Shown here in pieces: positions 28,297-39,547 of a stretch of DNA of 64,000 bases (position 1 is the first letter of the stretch; every line of letters starts with the position of its first letter). Below the pieces are notes generated by a model. That model searched no databases. It was given only the letters and a program-made list of their open reading frames with translations, and had not been told where the DNA came from. The stretch is taken from contig NZ_VAUO01000002.1 in assembly GCF_005796105.1 (NCBI RefSeq), positions 558,001 through 622,000 on the forward strand, written 5' to 3'. Source of the stretch: Pseudomonas mosselii. GTDB taxonomy: Bacteria > Pseudomonadota > Gammaproteobacteria > Pseudomonadales > Pseudomonadaceae. The translations under genes were made by a program, and so were the position numbers.

Positions 28297-29562
28297 TCAG
28301 ACCCTCTCGCTTTGCACGTGCACATGCCGGGCGCGACCTGCACCAAGACCGAATCCGATAGCACCGATCCCCAGCACGGCGAAAATCCAGCCTAGCGCCT
28401 GCCATCCGCCGGTGAAGTCATGCACCAACCCCACTGCGAAAGGCCCCATCGAGGCGAGGGTATAGCCGACGCCCTGGGCCATGCTCGACAAGTTGGCGGC
28501 CACATGCGCGTCGCGCGAGCGCAGCACGATCAGGGTCAGCGCCAGGGCGAACGTACCGCCCTGCCCAAGACCCAACAGCACTGCCCACCCCCACAACTGG
28601 CCAATCGGTGCGTACAGGCACCCGAACAGCCCGGCCAGAGTCGCCAGCATCACGATCACGATAGCCAGACGCTGGTCCTTGCCGCGGGTCGCAAGCCAAG
28701 GGGCTGCGAGCGAACTGACCAGTTGCACGATGACTGAGCCCGACAGCACCAGGCCTGCCTCGGTAGGGGTCAGGCCACGGCCAATGAGAATCGACGGCAA
28801 CCAGCCGAATACGATGTAGGCCAGCGAAGATTGCAGGCCCATGTACAGCGTGACCTGCCAGGCCAACGGATCGCGCCAAAGGCCGCGGACACGGAAGGTT
28901 GCCTTGTGCAGACCATGGCCTTGGCGAGCCTGTGGCAACCAGACCAGCATCGCCAGCAGCGCAGGCAATAGCCAGAAGCCCAGGCCCATGGCCCAGCTGT
29001 CATCGAAGTGCTGGGTAAGCGGCACTGTCGCGCCAGCGGCCATCGCTGCGCCCAGGCAAAGCGCCATGGTATAGACGCCCGTCAGGGTGCCTGCATGCTG
29101 GGGGAAATCGCGCTTGACGATACCTGGCAGCAGCACGCCGATGATGCCGATACTCGCACCAGCGAGGAGGCTACCGATGAACAGGCCGCTCACCCCCAGG
29201 GCGCTGCGTACCAGGATGCCGAGGGCCAGCAACAGCAGGATACCGAGGATCACACGCTCACTGCCGAAACGACGTGCGAGCACCGGTGCCCAGGGCGCGA
29301 ACAGGCCCAGGCAAAGCACCGGCAATGTGGTCAGCAGCCCGGCTGCGGACGCACTGAGGCCGAGCGTCTGGCTGACCTGCCCAAGCACCGGGGCCATGCT
29401 CGACAACGCCGGGCGCAGGTTCAACGCCACCAGCACCAGGCCTAGCAGCAAGAGCCAGGGACGGCGCAGCAGCACCGGCTGTTGCTGGACGTGTTCGTCG
29501 TCAGCCTCGGCGTCGATCAACAGTTCGTCGATCTGCGTTTCGCGGGGCAAGGGTCTAGGCAT
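28297..29562 (-). CDS. MFS transporter, CynX/NimT family
   Basis: 421 residues, 12 predicted membrane helices. NLRPALSSMAPVL in helix I and the pattern of helix II-III (PWAPVLARRFG) are those of the CynX/NimT (cyanate/2-nitroimidazole) branch. The unusually long charged N-terminus (about 30 residues) precedes helix I. Transcribed after the GntR gene with 13 bases between, so the regulator probably controls it. Substrate unknown. Confidence 0.9.
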   Translation of the reverse strand: MPRPLPRETQIDELLIDAEADDEHVQQQPVLLRRPWLLLLGLVLVALNLRPALSSMAPVLGQVSQTLGLSASAAGLLTTLPVLCLGLFAPWAPVLARRFGSERVILGILLLLALGILVRSALGVSGLFIGSLLAGASIGIIGVLLPGIVKRDFPQHAGTLTGVYTMALCLGAAMAAGATVPLTQHFDDSWAMGLGFWLLPALLAMLVWLPQARQGHGLHKATFRVRGLWRDPLAWQVTLYMGLQSSLAYIVFGWLPSILIGRGLTPTEAGLVLSGSVIVQLVSSLAAPWLATRGKDQRLAIVIVMLATLAGLFGCLYAPIGQLWGWAVLLGLGQGGTFALALTLIVLRSRDAHVAANLSSMAQGVGYTLASMGPFAVGLVHDFTGGWQALGWIFAVLGIGAIGFGLGAGRARHVHVQSERV

Positions 29563-29575
29563 GGCGTATTTCCAG

Positions 29576-30223
29576 TCAGGATTCGATGAGTGTCCGGCTC
29601 AGGCGCTTGGCCGTCTCCGAATCGCGTTTTTCCAGGGCATCGAGGATGTGCCCGTGTAAGTCGAAGGTGGCCTGGCATCGGGGCACGGTGGTCATGTTGT
29701 GCTGCAGGGCGGCGGCGACCACGCCTGAGAAGTAGCGGTACAACTCACTCAGCGCGGGGTTGTGGGCGGCGTCCACCAAGCGTTGGTGGAACTGGATGTC
29801 GCACTCGACATAGGCATCCACATCACCGTGAAAATGCACGGCGCTTTGCTTGAGTGCCTGGCGCAAGGCGCTGAGGTCGTCGTCGGTGCGGCGCAGGGCG
29901 GCCAGAGCAATGGCTTCGGCTTCGAGGATATGGCGGGTTTCGCGGGCGTGCTCGACGGTGCAGTGGGCCATGGCCTGCACAGCCTGCAACGGGTCTTGCA
30001 CGGTACGCAGGTAGCTACCGTCACCTTGGCGGATTTCCACCAAACCGCTGAACGCCAGGACGCGCATGGCCTCGCGCACGGTGTTGCGGCTGATGCCCAG
30101 GTCGTAGGCCAGCTCCGGTTCGGTGGGGAGGCGCTGACCGACCGACCACGCGCCGGAGGCTATGCGGGAGCGGAGTTGGTCTACGGCTTGTTCTACCAGG
30201 GAGCGTTTGATGATTGGGGGCAT
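29576..30223 (-). CDS. GntR-family regulator, FadR/FCD subgroup
   Basis: 215 residues. The winged helix at 8-75 (LVEQAVDQLRSRI, LPTEPELAYDLGISRNTVREAMRVLAFSGLVEIRQGDGSYL) is followed by an FCD ligand-binding domain with likely metal ligands in ECDIQFHQRLV, FDLHGHILDAL. Such proteins answer to carboxylic acids and often bind Zn or Ni. It heads a two-gene operon with the CynX-type transporter and may regulate itself. Confidence 0.93.
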   Translation of the reverse strand: MPPIIKRSLVEQAVDQLRSRIASGAWSVGQRLPTEPELAYDLGISRNTVREAMRVLAFSGLVEIRQGDGSYLRTVQDPLQAVQAMAHCTVEHARETRHILEAEAIALAALRRTDDDLSALRQALKQSAVHFHGDVDAYVECDIQFHQRLVDAAHNPALSELYRYFSGVVAAALQHNMTTVPRCQATFDLHGHILDALEKRDSETAKRLSRTLIES

Positions 30224-30234
30224 TTTTGGCGGTA

Positions 30235-30251
30235 CATCCAGTCATCGGATG
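30235..30251 (-). promoter_or_regulatory. Possible operator before the GntR gene
   Basis: Inverted repeat CATCC-N7-GGATG, 12 bases upstream of the regulator start; size and place suit autoregulation by a GntR-type dimer. No comparison sites in the window, so tentative. Confidence 0.3.
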
Positions 30252-30373
30252 AATTTTCAGGGTTTGGACGATAGCGGGTTTGGGGGCGCGCGGCAAGGGG
30301 TGTTTGTTTTTGTGGATGTATGCGCATTCATTTTTGATGTCGACTTTTAGTCACCCTTTCGCCCTTACGGCGA

Positions 30374-30401
30374 CCTACTTTTGCTCTTGGGCAAAAGTAG
30401 G
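30374..30401 (+). repeat. Hairpin of the left palindrome arm
   Basis: 11-bp perfect stem CCTACTTTTGC/GCAAAAGTAGG, 6-nt loop, followed by CAAAAA. Equivalent in place, but not in sequence, to the hairpin at 31212-31233 of the other arm. Confidence 0.85.
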
Positions 30402-30680
30402 CAAAAACCGCTCGCTCCATCATCCGGCCCCTGCGCTGCGCGCAGGGGTTCCCTCGCTCCGGCGCCTTTCGGGCCCGCGCGGCCTACGACTTGCTACGCA
30501 AGTCTACATCTCGCGCCTTCGGCTACGCCGAAGGGTGCTGCGCACCTGGCCCTACAGACGCCTACACTCGGCCTCCTGAAGTCGCAATTGGCGGCGCCTG
30601 GGCTATTGCGCGCTTAGAAGCAAGAGCAAGAGCAGCGGGTTTACCAGAGTGCCGGACCACTGCGAAGCAGGCGGCGCGGT

Positions 30681-30772
30681 GGATGGCACCGGCTTCGCCG
30701 GTGTTCGCGGGACAAGCCCGCTCTCATAGAACTACACATAACTTGTTGATTTAGAAGGAATCTGTGGGAGCG
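30681..30772. repeat. REP doublet with AT-rich spacer (copy B)
   Basis: Reverse-complement match to 1278-1368 over its whole length, including the spacer CACATAACTTGTTGATTT. The REP halves are better preserved here (GTTCGCGGGACAAGCCCGCT). Confidence 0.85.
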
Positions 30773-30848
30773 GGCTTGCCCGCGAACACCGGCAAAGCCG
30801 GTGCCATACACCGAGTCGCCTGCTTCGCGGGCAAGCCCGCTCCCACAG
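30762..30848. repeat. Inverted REP pair in the palindrome centre
   Basis: CTGTGGGAGCGGGCTTGCCC at the left and its complement GGGCAAGCCCGCTCCCACAG at the right, with GCCGGTGCC-type inner boxes. Same REP family as 12811-12884. Confidence 0.9.
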
Positions 30849-31211
30849 GGTACGCGGAGCGCTTGCGAAATCAGTTCTCTGCGCGACAGCGCAGCCCAAA
30901 GGGCTGGGTGAACTCCTACAGGTGCAGCGCTGGATTCAGGCTTGGCGCAATCCTGTAATCCAGAGTTCCCACAACTGCAACTAGCGGTTAGCTGCGCAAG
31001 TACAGGCGCCACCCGTAACTTCGCGACTTCAGTAGGCCGAGCGCAGGTGACTGGAGGGCCCAAGGTGCGCAGCACCCTTCGGCGCAGCCGAAGGCGCGAG
31101 ATGTAGACTTGCGTAGCAAGTCGGAGGCCGCGCGGGCCCGGAAGGCGCCGGAGCGAGGGAACCCCTGCGCGCAGCGCAGGGGCCGGATGATGGAGCGAGC
31201 ATTTTTTGGTT

Positions 31212-31233
31212 CCTTTTTGATGCTTCAAAAAGG
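31212..31233 (-). repeat. Hairpin of the right palindrome arm
   Basis: 9-bp stem CCTTTTTGA/TCAAAAAGG with a 4-nt loop. Read on the minus strand it sits at the same distance from the arm core as 30374-30401 does on the plus strand. Confidence 0.85.
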
Positions 31234-31311
31234 GACCCGCCGTAAGGGCGGAAAGGTGACTCAAAGTCAACCAAGCCAATGAATGCGCATACACCTATCA
31301 AAACAACCAAA

Positions 31312-31349
31312 AACAAAAAAGGGCAAGCCAGATCAACTCCAGCTTACCC
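31312..31349 (-). terminator. Terminator of the ibaG-murA-his operon
   Basis: On the minus strand GGGTAAGC/GCTTGCCC (8 bp, one G-U) then TTTTTTG; 26 bases past the hisC stop. Confidence 0.85.
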
Positions 31350-31374
31350 CTAACACTAATAACTCAAGAACCCA

Positions 31375-32424
31375 TCAATCCAAGGCATCCAGCAAAGCCT
31401 GGTTCATCTCCGGTGTCCCGACGGTAATCCGCAAGAACTGCGCAATCCGCTCCTGCTTGAAGTGCCGCACAATCACCCCCTGCTCCCGCAGCCGAGCAGC
31501 AATCCCAGCCGCATCCTGCGATGGGTGTCGGGCAAAGATGAAGTTCGCCGCCGAAGGCAGCACCTCGAACCCCCGATCCTTGAGCGCCGAAACCAGCACT
31601 TCACGACTGTCGATCACTTTCCGGCAGGTCTCTTCGAAGTACGCCCGGTCCTCGAACGCGACCGCTGCCCCAGCAATGGCCGCGCGGTCCAAAGGATAGG
31701 AGTTGAAGCTGTTCTTGATCCGCTCCAGCGCCTCGATCAGGTCCGGGTGGCCAACCGCCAACCCCACCCGCAGGCCCGCCAGCGAACGCGACTTGGACAA
31801 CGTCTGGGTCACCAGCAGGTTGTCGTAGCGGTCCACCAGGCTGATGGCCGTCTCGCCACCAAAATCGATGTACGCCTCATCCACCACCACTACCGAATCC
31901 GGGTTGGCCCCCAGCAGTTGCTCCACGGCTTCAAGCGCCAGCAGACAACCGGTTGGTGCGTTAGGGTTGGGGAAGATGATCCCAGCGTTGGGCTTGCTGT
32001 AGTCGTCCACCCGAATCTGGAACTGCTCATCCAGTGCCACCAGCTCGTAGGGAATGCCATACAAGCCGCAGTACACTGGGTAGAAGCTGTAGCTCACGTC
32101 CGGGAACAGCAACGGGCCGCGGTCGTGCTGGAACAGGCCGTGGAAGATGTGCGCCAGCACCTCGTCCGAGCCATTACCAACGAACACCTGGGCCGGGGTG
32201 ACAGCGTAGTACTCGGCCACCGCCTGCTTGAGCCGGTCGCCGTTCGGGTCCGGGTACAGGCGCAGGTTGTCGTTGAGTTCGGCACGCATGGCCTCCAGCG
32301 CCTTGGGCGACGGGCCATATGGGTTCTCGTTGGTATTGAGCTTGACCAGTTTCGCAAGCTTGGGCTGCTCACCCGGCACGTAAGGCACGAGGTCCTTGAC
32401 GAAAGGGCTCCAGAAACGACTCAT
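31375..32424 (-). CDS. hisC: Histidinol-phosphate aminotransferase
   Basis: 349-residue PLP enzyme transferring the amino group to imidazole-acetol phosphate in histidine synthesis. [12 protein letters not shown] is the family substrate loop, NPNAPTG follows, and the PLP lysine is in [14 protein letters not shown]. The ATG at 32424 ([21 protein letters not shown]) is preferred over an in-frame TTG two codons upstream. Two bases separate it from hisD; last gene of the operon. Confidence 0.96.
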   Translation of the reverse strand: MSRFWSPFVKDLVPYVPGEQPKLAKLVKLNTNENPYGPSPKALEAMRAELNDNLRLYPDPNGDRLKQAVAEYYAVTPAQVFVGNGSDEVLAHIFHGLFQHDRGPLLFPDVSYSFYPVYCGLYGIPYELVALDEQFQIRVDDYSKPNAGIIFPNPNAPTGCLLALEAVEQLLGANPDSVVVVDEAYIDFGGETAISLVDRYDNLLVTQTLSKSRSLAGLRVGLAVGHPDLIEALERIKNSFNSYPLDRAAIAGAAVAFEDRAYFEETCRKVIDSREVLVSALKDRGFEVLPSAANFIFARHPSQDAAGIAARLREQGVIVRHFKQERIAQFLRITVGTPEMNQALLDALD

Positions 32425-32426
32425 GT

Positions 32427-33749
32427 TCAATTCCCCTTCTCGTTGAGGATGCGGTATTCGGCGCTACGGGCGTGGGCGGTCAGCGACTCGCCACGCGCCA
32501 GCACGGAAGCAGTGCGCCCGAGTTCGGACGCGCCCTGCTCGGAGCAGAAGATGATCGAAGAACGCTTCTGGAAATCGTAAACGCCCAGGGGCGAGGAGAA
32601 GCGCGCGGTGCCGGACGTCGGCAGCACGTGGTTGGGACCGGCGCAGTAGTCGCCCAGCGCCTCGCTGGTGTGGCGGCCCATGAAGATCGCACCGGCGTGG
32701 CGGATCTGCGCCAGCCAAGCTTGCGGATCAGCCACCGACAGTTCCAGATGCTCCGGGGCGATGCGGTTGGCCACTTCAATGGCCTGCTGCATGTCACGCA
32801 CCTGAATCAACGCACCACGGCCATTGATCGACTTCTCGATGATCTCGGCACGTTCCATGGTCGGCAGCAGCTTGTCGATGCTCGCGGCGACGCGGTCGAG
32901 GAAGTCGGCATCCGGGCTGACCAGAATGGCCTGAGCGTCTTCATCGTGCTCGGCCTGGGAGAACAGGTCCATGGCGATCCAGTCGGGGTCGGTCTGGCCG
33001 TCGCAGACCACAAGAATCTCCGAAGGACCGGCGATCATGTCGATACCCACCTGACCAAACACATGGCGCTTGGCGGTGGCGACATAGATATTGCCCGGGC
33101 CGACGATCTTGTCCACCTGCGGCACGCTTTCGGTGCCATAGGCCAGGGCCGCAACGGCCTGGGCGCCACCGACGGTGAACACACGGTCGACGCCCGCGAT
33201 GCAGGCAGCTGCCAGTACCAGCTCGTTGACCTCACCACGCGGGGTCGGCACGACCATCACCACTTCGGCCACGCCAGCGACCTTCGCCGGGATGGCGTTC
33301 ATCAGCACAGAGGACGGATACGATGCCTTGCCGCCCGGCACGTACAAGCCAGCGCGGTCCAGCGGGGTGACCTTCTGGCCGAGCACGGTGCCATCGGCCT
33401 CGGTGTACTGCCAGGAGTCCTGCTTCTGCCGCTCGTGATACATGCGCACGCGATTGGCGGCCGTTTCCAACGCCTCACGCTGGGGCGCGGTGATGCGGGT
33501 CAGGGCCAGTTCCAGGCGCGCACGGTCGAGGATCAGGTCGTCGATGGACTGGGCGTCAACACCGTCGAAGCGCTGGGTGAACTCCACCAGCGCCGCGTCG
33601 CCACGCTCGCGCACGGCCTTGATGATGTCGAGTACACGCTGGTTGACCGCGTCATCGGACACGCTCTCCCAGCTCAGCAGATGATCAAGATGTCGCGCGA
33701 AATCCTGGTCAGCGGCATTGAGACGGGCGATTGCAGTGGACACGGTCAT
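32427..33749 (-). CDS. hisD: Histidinol dehydrogenase
   Basis: 440-residue Zn/NAD enzyme carrying out the last two steps of histidine synthesis. Signature [36 protein letters not shown] with Gln/His metal ligands, and the late [27 protein letters not shown]. Follows hisG after 128 bases, which may hold a processing site but no obvious terminator. Confidence 0.97.
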   Translation of the reverse strand: MTVSTAIARLNAADQDFARHLDHLLSWESVSDDAVNQRVLDIIKAVRERGDAALVEFTQRFDGVDAQSIDDLILDRARLELALTRITAPQREALETAANRVRMYHERQKQDSWQYTEADGTVLGQKVTPLDRAGLYVPGGKASYPSSVLMNAIPAKVAGVAEVVMVVPTPRGEVNELVLAAACIAGVDRVFTVGGAQAVAALAYGTESVPQVDKIVGPGNIYVATAKRHVFGQVGIDMIAGPSEILVVCDGQTDPDWIAMDLFSQAEHDEDAQAILVSPDADFLDRVAASIDKLLPTMERAEIIEKSINGRGALIQVRDMQQAIEVANRIAPEHLELSVADPQAWLAQIRHAGAIFMGRHTSEALGDYCAGPNHVLPTSGTARFSSPLGVYDFQKRSSIIFCSEQGASELGRTASVLARGESLTAHARSAEYRILNEKGN

Positions 33750-33877
33750 GGCGAGGGCCTCGGAAAGATTGGCAAATGCTCAGGCGCCCTAAGCTACCAG
33801 TCCATCCGCGCGGGCACCCGAGAAAAGTGGCTATGACGCGGATAGACGGGCGCGACAGCGAAGGTCGCGCGCAGAAG

Positions 33878-34513
33878 TCAGCCGCGGTGTCGCGATTCGA
33901 CGGCGTTGCGCAGGGTGTCGATCAGGCTCTGGATGCGGGCGTGCTGCATTTTCATGGAGGCCTTGTTGACCACCAGGCGCGAGCTGATCATCGCGATCAG
34001 TTCCTGAGGTTCCAGGCCATTGGCGCGCAGCGTGTTGCCGGTGTCGACCACGTCGATGATCTTGTCGGCAAGGTTGATCAGCGGGGCCAACTCCATCGAG
34101 CCGTACAGCTTGATGATGTCGACCTGGCGGCCTTGTTCGGCATAGTAACGCTTGGCGACGTTGACGAACTTGGTGGCCACGCGCAGGCGGCCCTTGGGCT
34201 CAGGCGCGCCGGTGACACCCGCCGTCATCAGCTTGCACTGGGCAATCTGCAAGTCCAGGGGCTCGTACAGGCCCTGGCCACCATACTCCATCAACACGTC
34301 CTTGCCGGCCACACCGAGATCGGCGGCACCATGCTCGACGTAGGTCGGAACGTCGGTGGCGCGCACGATGAGCAGGCGCACGTCGTCCTGCGTGGTCGGG
34401 ATGATCAGCTTGCGGCTCTTGTCCGGGTTCTCGGTCGGCACGATGCCGGCCTCTGCCAGCAACGGCAGGGTGTCGTCGAGAATGCGGCCTTTGGATAGCG
34501 CGATGGTCAACAT
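33878..34513 (-). CDS. hisG: ATP phosphoribosyltransferase, short form
   Basis: 211-residue catalytic subunit for the first step of histidine synthesis. The length is that of the short HisG that lacks the C-terminal regulatory domain and works with HisZ, encoded elsewhere. [18 protein letters not shown] and the PRPP loop [20 protein letters not shown] segment are clear. Between murA and hisD. Confidence 0.96.
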   Translation of the reverse strand: MLTIALSKGRILDDTLPLLAEAGIVPTENPDKSRKLIIPTTQDDVRLLIVRATDVPTYVEHGAADLGVAGKDVLMEYGGQGLYEPLDLQIAQCKLMTAGVTGAPEPKGRLRVATKFVNVAKRYYAEQGRQVDIIKLYGSMELAPLINLADKIIDVVDTGNTLRANGLEPQELIAMISSRLVVNKASMKMQHARIQSLIDTLRNAVESRHRG

Positions 34514-34605
34514 GGGAAACGTCGTTCCTTAAGCAGCTACTGCCGGCCAGCCCATGAGGCTGGCCGCGTTCAATTCGGTGGGCGCGTCCCTGCGCCGTCG
34601 GGCGC

Positions 34606-36134
<1,529 letters not shown>

Positions 36135-36180
36135 GCTCAACCTCGATCGGCGCCCAACGCGCGCGGGTCGGCCATCATAC

Positions 36181-36232
36181 AAAAAAGCCCCTCGCCTGCG
36201 AAGCCCAAGACGGGGCGCGCTGACCGAGGGGC
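36181..36232 (-). terminator. Terminator of the mla operon
   Basis: On the minus strand GCCCCTCG/CGAGGGGC with a 30-nt structured loop, then TTTTTT. Lies between mlaB and ibaG, dividing the mla and ibaG-murA-his transcripts. Confidence 0.8.
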
Positions 36233-36252
36233 CTTCACCTTGCGACAGGCCA

Positions 36253-36555
36253 TCAGCCTGCCAGCACTTCATCGAGGTCATAGACCTCGGCGATTTCGCG
36301 CATGTCGCTGGGCATGCCGCGCACTTCGCAGGTCTTGCCGGCTGCCTGGGCGTCACGCATGAACGCCAGCAACAACGACAGGCCCACACTGCTCGACTTG
36401 GCCACCGCACTGCAATCGAGCACCAGACGTGGCTCGCCACTGCCGGCGATCAACGCCTTGCCCTGCTTGCGCAAGGCCGGGCCACTGCGGTAGTCCAGCA
36501 CACCGGCCAGACGCAGAACACCTGGCTCGGCCATGCTCACGACAGCCTCGGTCAT
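36253..36555 (-). CDS. mlaB: STAS-domain protein MlaB
   Basis: 100-residue cytosolic STAS protein that stabilises and activates the MlaFE ABC transporter. Pattern EPGVLRLAGVLDYRSGPALRKQG and LVLDCSAVAKSSSVGLSLLLAFMRDAQAAGK, with serines at the usual STAS helix start. Its ATG overlaps the mlaC stop by 4 bp (ATGA), so it is coupled to mlaC. Confidence 0.92.
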   Translation of the reverse strand: MTEAVVSMAEPGVLRLAGVLDYRSGPALRKQGKALIAGSGEPRLVLDCSAVAKSSSVGLSLLLAFMRDAQAAGKTCEVRGMPSDMREIAEVYDLDEVLAG

Positions 36556-37202
36556 TTGACTTCCTTATCCGGCGAGCTATCGGCAGCTTGCTTGGCCTTG
36601 GCCACCTCGCCGGCCCAGCCGTCGATGGTCTTGTCCAGGTCGTTGCCATTGCGCTGCATGGCGTCGGAGAACTGGTCACGGAACAGCTTGCCGATGTTGA
36701 TGCCGTTGACGATCACGTTGCGCACTTTCCACTCGCCACCGAGGTTCTGCAAGGTGTACTGGACCGGGTAGACCGCTCCGTTATTGCCGGTGACCTTCAT
36801 GCCGACACTGGCGCGATCGCCGTCCTCGGCCTTGGCCGGGTCAACGGTGATGCCCTGGTTGTTGTACTCCAGCAGCGCGTTGCCATAGAACTGCATCAGG
36901 CTGCGCTTGAAGTTCTCCTGAAAGCGCTGCATCTGCTCAGGCGTGGCCTTGCGCGAATACTTGACGGTCATGATGCTCTTGGAAATACCGTCGGCATCCA
37001 CTACCGGGCCAAGGATGCGGTTGAGTGCATCGTAAAAGGCCTGGGGATTGCTCTTGTACTGCTCCTTGTTCGCCTTCAGGTCACTCAGCAACTCGTTGGT
37101 GGTGCCCTGGATCACGTCACGAGCTGACTGCGGTGCCGCCATGACGAACAGAGGGAAGGCCGCCAGCAGGACCAGCAGGCCACGTCGCAGGATAGAAATC
37201 AT
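36552..37202 (-). CDS. mlaC: Periplasmic phospholipid-binding protein MlaC
   Basis: 216 residues. Signal peptide (ILRRGLLVLLAAFPLFVMA, cut before APQ), then the MlaC/Ttg2D fold that carries phospholipid between MlaD and the outer-membrane MlaA complex. FYDALNRILGPVVDADGISKSIM and the C-terminal GINIGKLFRDQFSDAM fit the family. Linked to solvent tolerance as ttg2D in P. putida. Confidence 0.95.
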   Translation of the reverse strand: MISILRRGLLVLLAAFPLFVMAAPQSARDVIQGTTNELLSDLKANKEQYKSNPQAFYDALNRILGPVVDADGISKSIMTVKYSRKATPEQMQRFQENFKRSLMQFYGNALLEYNNQGITVDPAKAEDGDRASVGMKVTGNNGAVYPVQYTLQNLGGEWKVRNVIVNGINIGKLFRDQFSDAMQRNGNDLDKTIDGWAGEVAKAKQAADSSPDKEVK

Positions 37203-37211
37203 GGAGACTCC

Positions 37212-37697
37212 TTAATTAGCCGGTTGTGCTTCTTTCGGTTCCTTGCCCACCGAGTTGAGCAGGAACTTGCCAATCAGATCTTCCAGCACCAGCGCCGACT
37301 GCGTGTCGTGGATGGTGCCGCCGTCCTTGAGGACCGTATCTTCGCCGCCCACGCTGATACCAATGTACTTCTCGCCCAGCAGGCCGGCGGTCAGGATCGA
37401 GGCAGTGGAGTCGGTCGGCAGGTTGTCGATCTTCTTGTCCAGTTGCAGCGTCACCCGACCGGTGTACGAATCACGGTCCAGATCGATCGCCGTGACCTTG
37501 CCGATCGTCACACCGGCCATGGTCACCTTAGCTCTGACAGTCAAACCGGCAATATTGTCGAAGTACGCATAAACTTTGTACGTATCGTTGCTCGGGCTGG
37601 CCGACAGGCCGCTGACACGCAGTGCCAGCAGCAGCAGCGCCAGGATCCCGGCCAGCAGGAACAGGCCGACACCGATTTCCAGGGTGCGGTTTTGCAT
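37212..37697 (-). CDS. mlaD: MCE-domain protein MlaD
   Basis: 161 residues: one N-terminal membrane helix (about 8-28), then a single MCE domain (about 38-118) with VYAYFDNIAGLTVRAKVTMAGVTIGKVTAIDL, and a C-terminal helix that forms the hydrophobic pore in the hexamer. Substrate-binding subunit of MlaFEDB. Starts 1 base into the mlaE stop. Confidence 0.95.
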   Translation of the reverse strand: MQNRTLEIGVGLFLLAGILALLLLALRVSGLSASPSNDTYKVYAYFDNIAGLTVRAKVTMAGVTIGKVTAIDLDRDSYTGRVTLQLDKKIDNLPTDSTASILTAGLLGEKYIGISVGGEDTVLKDGGTIHDTQSALVLEDLIGKFLLNSVGKEPKEAQPAN

Positions 37698-38497
37698 CAG
37701 AAATCTCCAAACATCAAGGCGGTCAGAATAAAGTCCAGACCCAGGACTGCCAACGAGGCATAGACCACGGTCTTGGTGGTGGCACGACTGATCCCTTCTG
37801 AGGTGGGTTCGCAGTCATACCCCTGGAATACGGCGATCCAGGTCACGACGAAGGCGAATACCAGGCTCTTGATCAGCCCATTGAGCACGTCGTCGGTGAA
37901 AGAAACACTGTTCTGCATGTTGGCCCAGAACGAGCCTTCGTAAACGCCCAGCCAGTCCACGGCGACCCACGACCCGCCCCAAATGCCCACCACGCTGAAG
38001 ATCAGCGCCAGCAAGGGCAACGAGACGAAGCCGGCCCACAGGCGCGGGGCGACGATGTACTTGAGCGGGTCGACGCCGATCATTTCCAGGCTCGACAGCT
38101 GCTCGGTGGACTTCATGTTGCCGATTTCGGCGGTCAACGCAGACCCTGCACGGCCAGCGAACAGCAGCGCGGTGACCACCGGGCCCAGTTCACGCAACAG
38201 CGTCAGCGCAACCATCTGGCCCACGGCCTGCTCCGAGCCGTACTTGGTCAGGATGCTGTAGCCCTGCAGGGCCAGCACCATGCCGATGAACACGCCCGAG
38301 ACGACGATGATCGCCAGCGACAGCACACCGACCGAATACAACTGTTTGACCAGCAGTTGGAAACCACCGCCGATACCACTGCGCCCACCCAGGGCGTGGC
38401 CCAGGAACAGGCACGAGCGCCCCAGCACGGCGAGCACGTCGATGGCAGCACGACCGAACAGGCGAATACGTTCGAGTATGGATTTTCTGCGCATCAA
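37697..38497 (-). CDS. mlaE: ABC permease MlaE
   Basis: 266-residue inner-membrane permease of the Mla system with five to six helices. Family segments [25 protein letters not shown] and [25 protein letters not shown] are plain; the EIGNMKST region contacts MlaF. Overlaps mlaF by 4 bp. Confidence 0.96.
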   Translation of the reverse strand: MMRRKSILERIRLFGRAAIDVLAVLGRSCLFLGHALGGRSGIGGGFQLLVKQLYSVGVLSLAIIVVSGVFIGMVLALQGYSILTKYGSEQAVGQMVALTLLRELGPVVTALLFAGRAGSALTAEIGNMKSTEQLSSLEMIGVDPLKYIVAPRLWAGFVSLPLLALIFSVVGIWGGSWVAVDWLGVYEGSFWANMQNSVSFTDDVLNGLIKSLVFAFVVTWIAVFQGYDCEPTSEGISRATTKTVVYASLAVLGLDFILTALMFGDF

Positions 38498-39303
38498 CGC
38501 GCCCCCAGCAGATCGGCGCGGTAGTCAGGCGCAGGGAAATGGAACGGCACCGGGCCATCCGGGTCGCCTTTCATGAACTGGCGGATACGCGGATTGTCCG
38601 AGCCCATCAACTCGTCAGGTGTGCCCTGCCCCAGCACCTGGCCGTCGCCGACCACGTAAATGTAGTCGGCGATACTGGCGGTCTCGGCCAGATCATGCGA
38701 TACCACGATACTGGTGATGCCGAGGGCATCGTTGAGCAGGCGGATCAGGCGGACCAACACGCCCATGGCGATCGGATCCTGACCAACGAACGGCTCGTCG
38801 TACATGAGGATCTGCGGGTCCAGTGCAATGGCGCGGGCCAGCGCCACCCGGCGCTTCATGCCACCGGAGAGTTCATCGGGCATCAGGTCGATGGCACCGC
38901 GCAGACCCACAGCCTGCAATTTCATCAGCACGATGTCGCGGATCATTTCGTCCGACAACTGGGTGTGCACGCGCAGCGGGAAGGCCACGTTCTCGAACAC
39001 GTCGAGGTCAGTGAACAGCGCGCCGCTCTGGAACAACACGCCCATCTGCTTGCGGGCATCGAACAGGTCGCTGCGCGACAATGCGGGCAAATTCTGCCCG
39101 TTGACCCAGACTTCGCCACCCGCCGGGCGCAACTGCGCGCCCATCAGACGCAGCAAGGTAGTCTTGCCGCAGCCCGATGGCCCCATGATGCCGGTGACCT
39201 TGCCGCGCGGAATGCGGATGTCCACGTTACTGAAAATGCTGCGCGAACCGCGCTTGAAGGTGACGCCCTTCAACTCGACCGCGTAGGCGCTATCCACACT
39301 CAT
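38494..39303 (-). CDS. mlaF: ABC ATPase MlaF
   Basis: 269-residue ATPase of the Mla phospholipid transporter. Walker [10 protein letters not shown] at 41-49, signature LSGGMKRR, Walker B ILMYDEPF, and the C-terminal extension that wraps the partner subunit. First gene of mlaFEDCB. 244 bases separate it from the divergent kdsD. Also known as ttg2A in P. putida. Confidence 0.96.
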   Translation of the reverse strand: MSVDSAYAVELKGVTFKRGSRSIFSNVDIRIPRGKVTGIMGPSGCGKTTLLRLMGAQLRPAGGEVWVNGQNLPALSRSDLFDARKQMGVLFQSGALFTDLDVFENVAFPLRVHTQLSDEMIRDIVLMKLQAVGLRGAIDLMPDELSGGMKRRVALARAIALDPQILMYDEPFVGQDPIAMGVLVRLIRLLNDALGITSIVVSHDLAETASIADYIYVVGDGQVLGQGTPDELMGSDNPRIRQFMKGDPDGPVPFHFPAPDYRADLLGAR

Positions 39304-39485
39304 CTAGACTCCTTGCAGTGCAGCCCTGCTCCGTGGACGCCTGCCTCCTTATTGAAGGCACACAGGTTCCCCGGTAGGCCGAATAGCGGCGAACTATAGC
39401 ACCGCTGAGGTGCCGCCCCAAGGCCATGACAGGCCTGTTCAGTCAGCAGACAGGCAAGCCTGACACGCTTGGATCAATGCAGGAG

Positions 39486-39514
39486 GTGAGCGTTCGTCAC
39501 ATTGCGGCTATAAT
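39486..39514 (+). promoter_or_regulatory. Probable kdsD promoter
   Basis: Perfect -10 box TATAAT (39509-39514), 17 bp after a weak -35 GTGAGC. Transcription would begin about 25 bases before the kdsD ATG. Confidence 0.5.
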
Positions 39515-39547
39515 CGCCGCCTTTTCATCAGGCATTGCGTTTTCGAC

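Larger units (their letters stand above)
30317..31293. repeat. About 1-kb non-coding palindromic element with REP core
   Basis: Two inverted arms surround REP sequences. The outer ends match (TGTATGCGCATTCA at 30317, its complement ending at 31293). The cores 30410-30547 and 31063-31200 have equal length (138 bp) and differ at only a few positions. Each arm has a hairpin at the corresponding place: 30374-30401 (stem CCTACTTTTGC) and 31212-31233 (stem CCTTTTTGA). The middle (30681-30848) holds three REP units. Arms read as open frames but give the same Pro/Arg/Leu-rich peptide in both directions, so they are not considered genes. Fills the whole gap between the GntR gene and hisC. Confidence 0.85.

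Noticed and set aside
30280..31294. Several small open frames in the region between the GntR gene and hisC
   Set aside because: They lie in inverted repeats or REP units, are open in several frames at once, and mirror each other; no start signal.
32472..33836. 454-codon plus-strand open frame opposite hisD
   Set aside because: Antisense shadow; His/Gly/Arg-rich and without a start signal.
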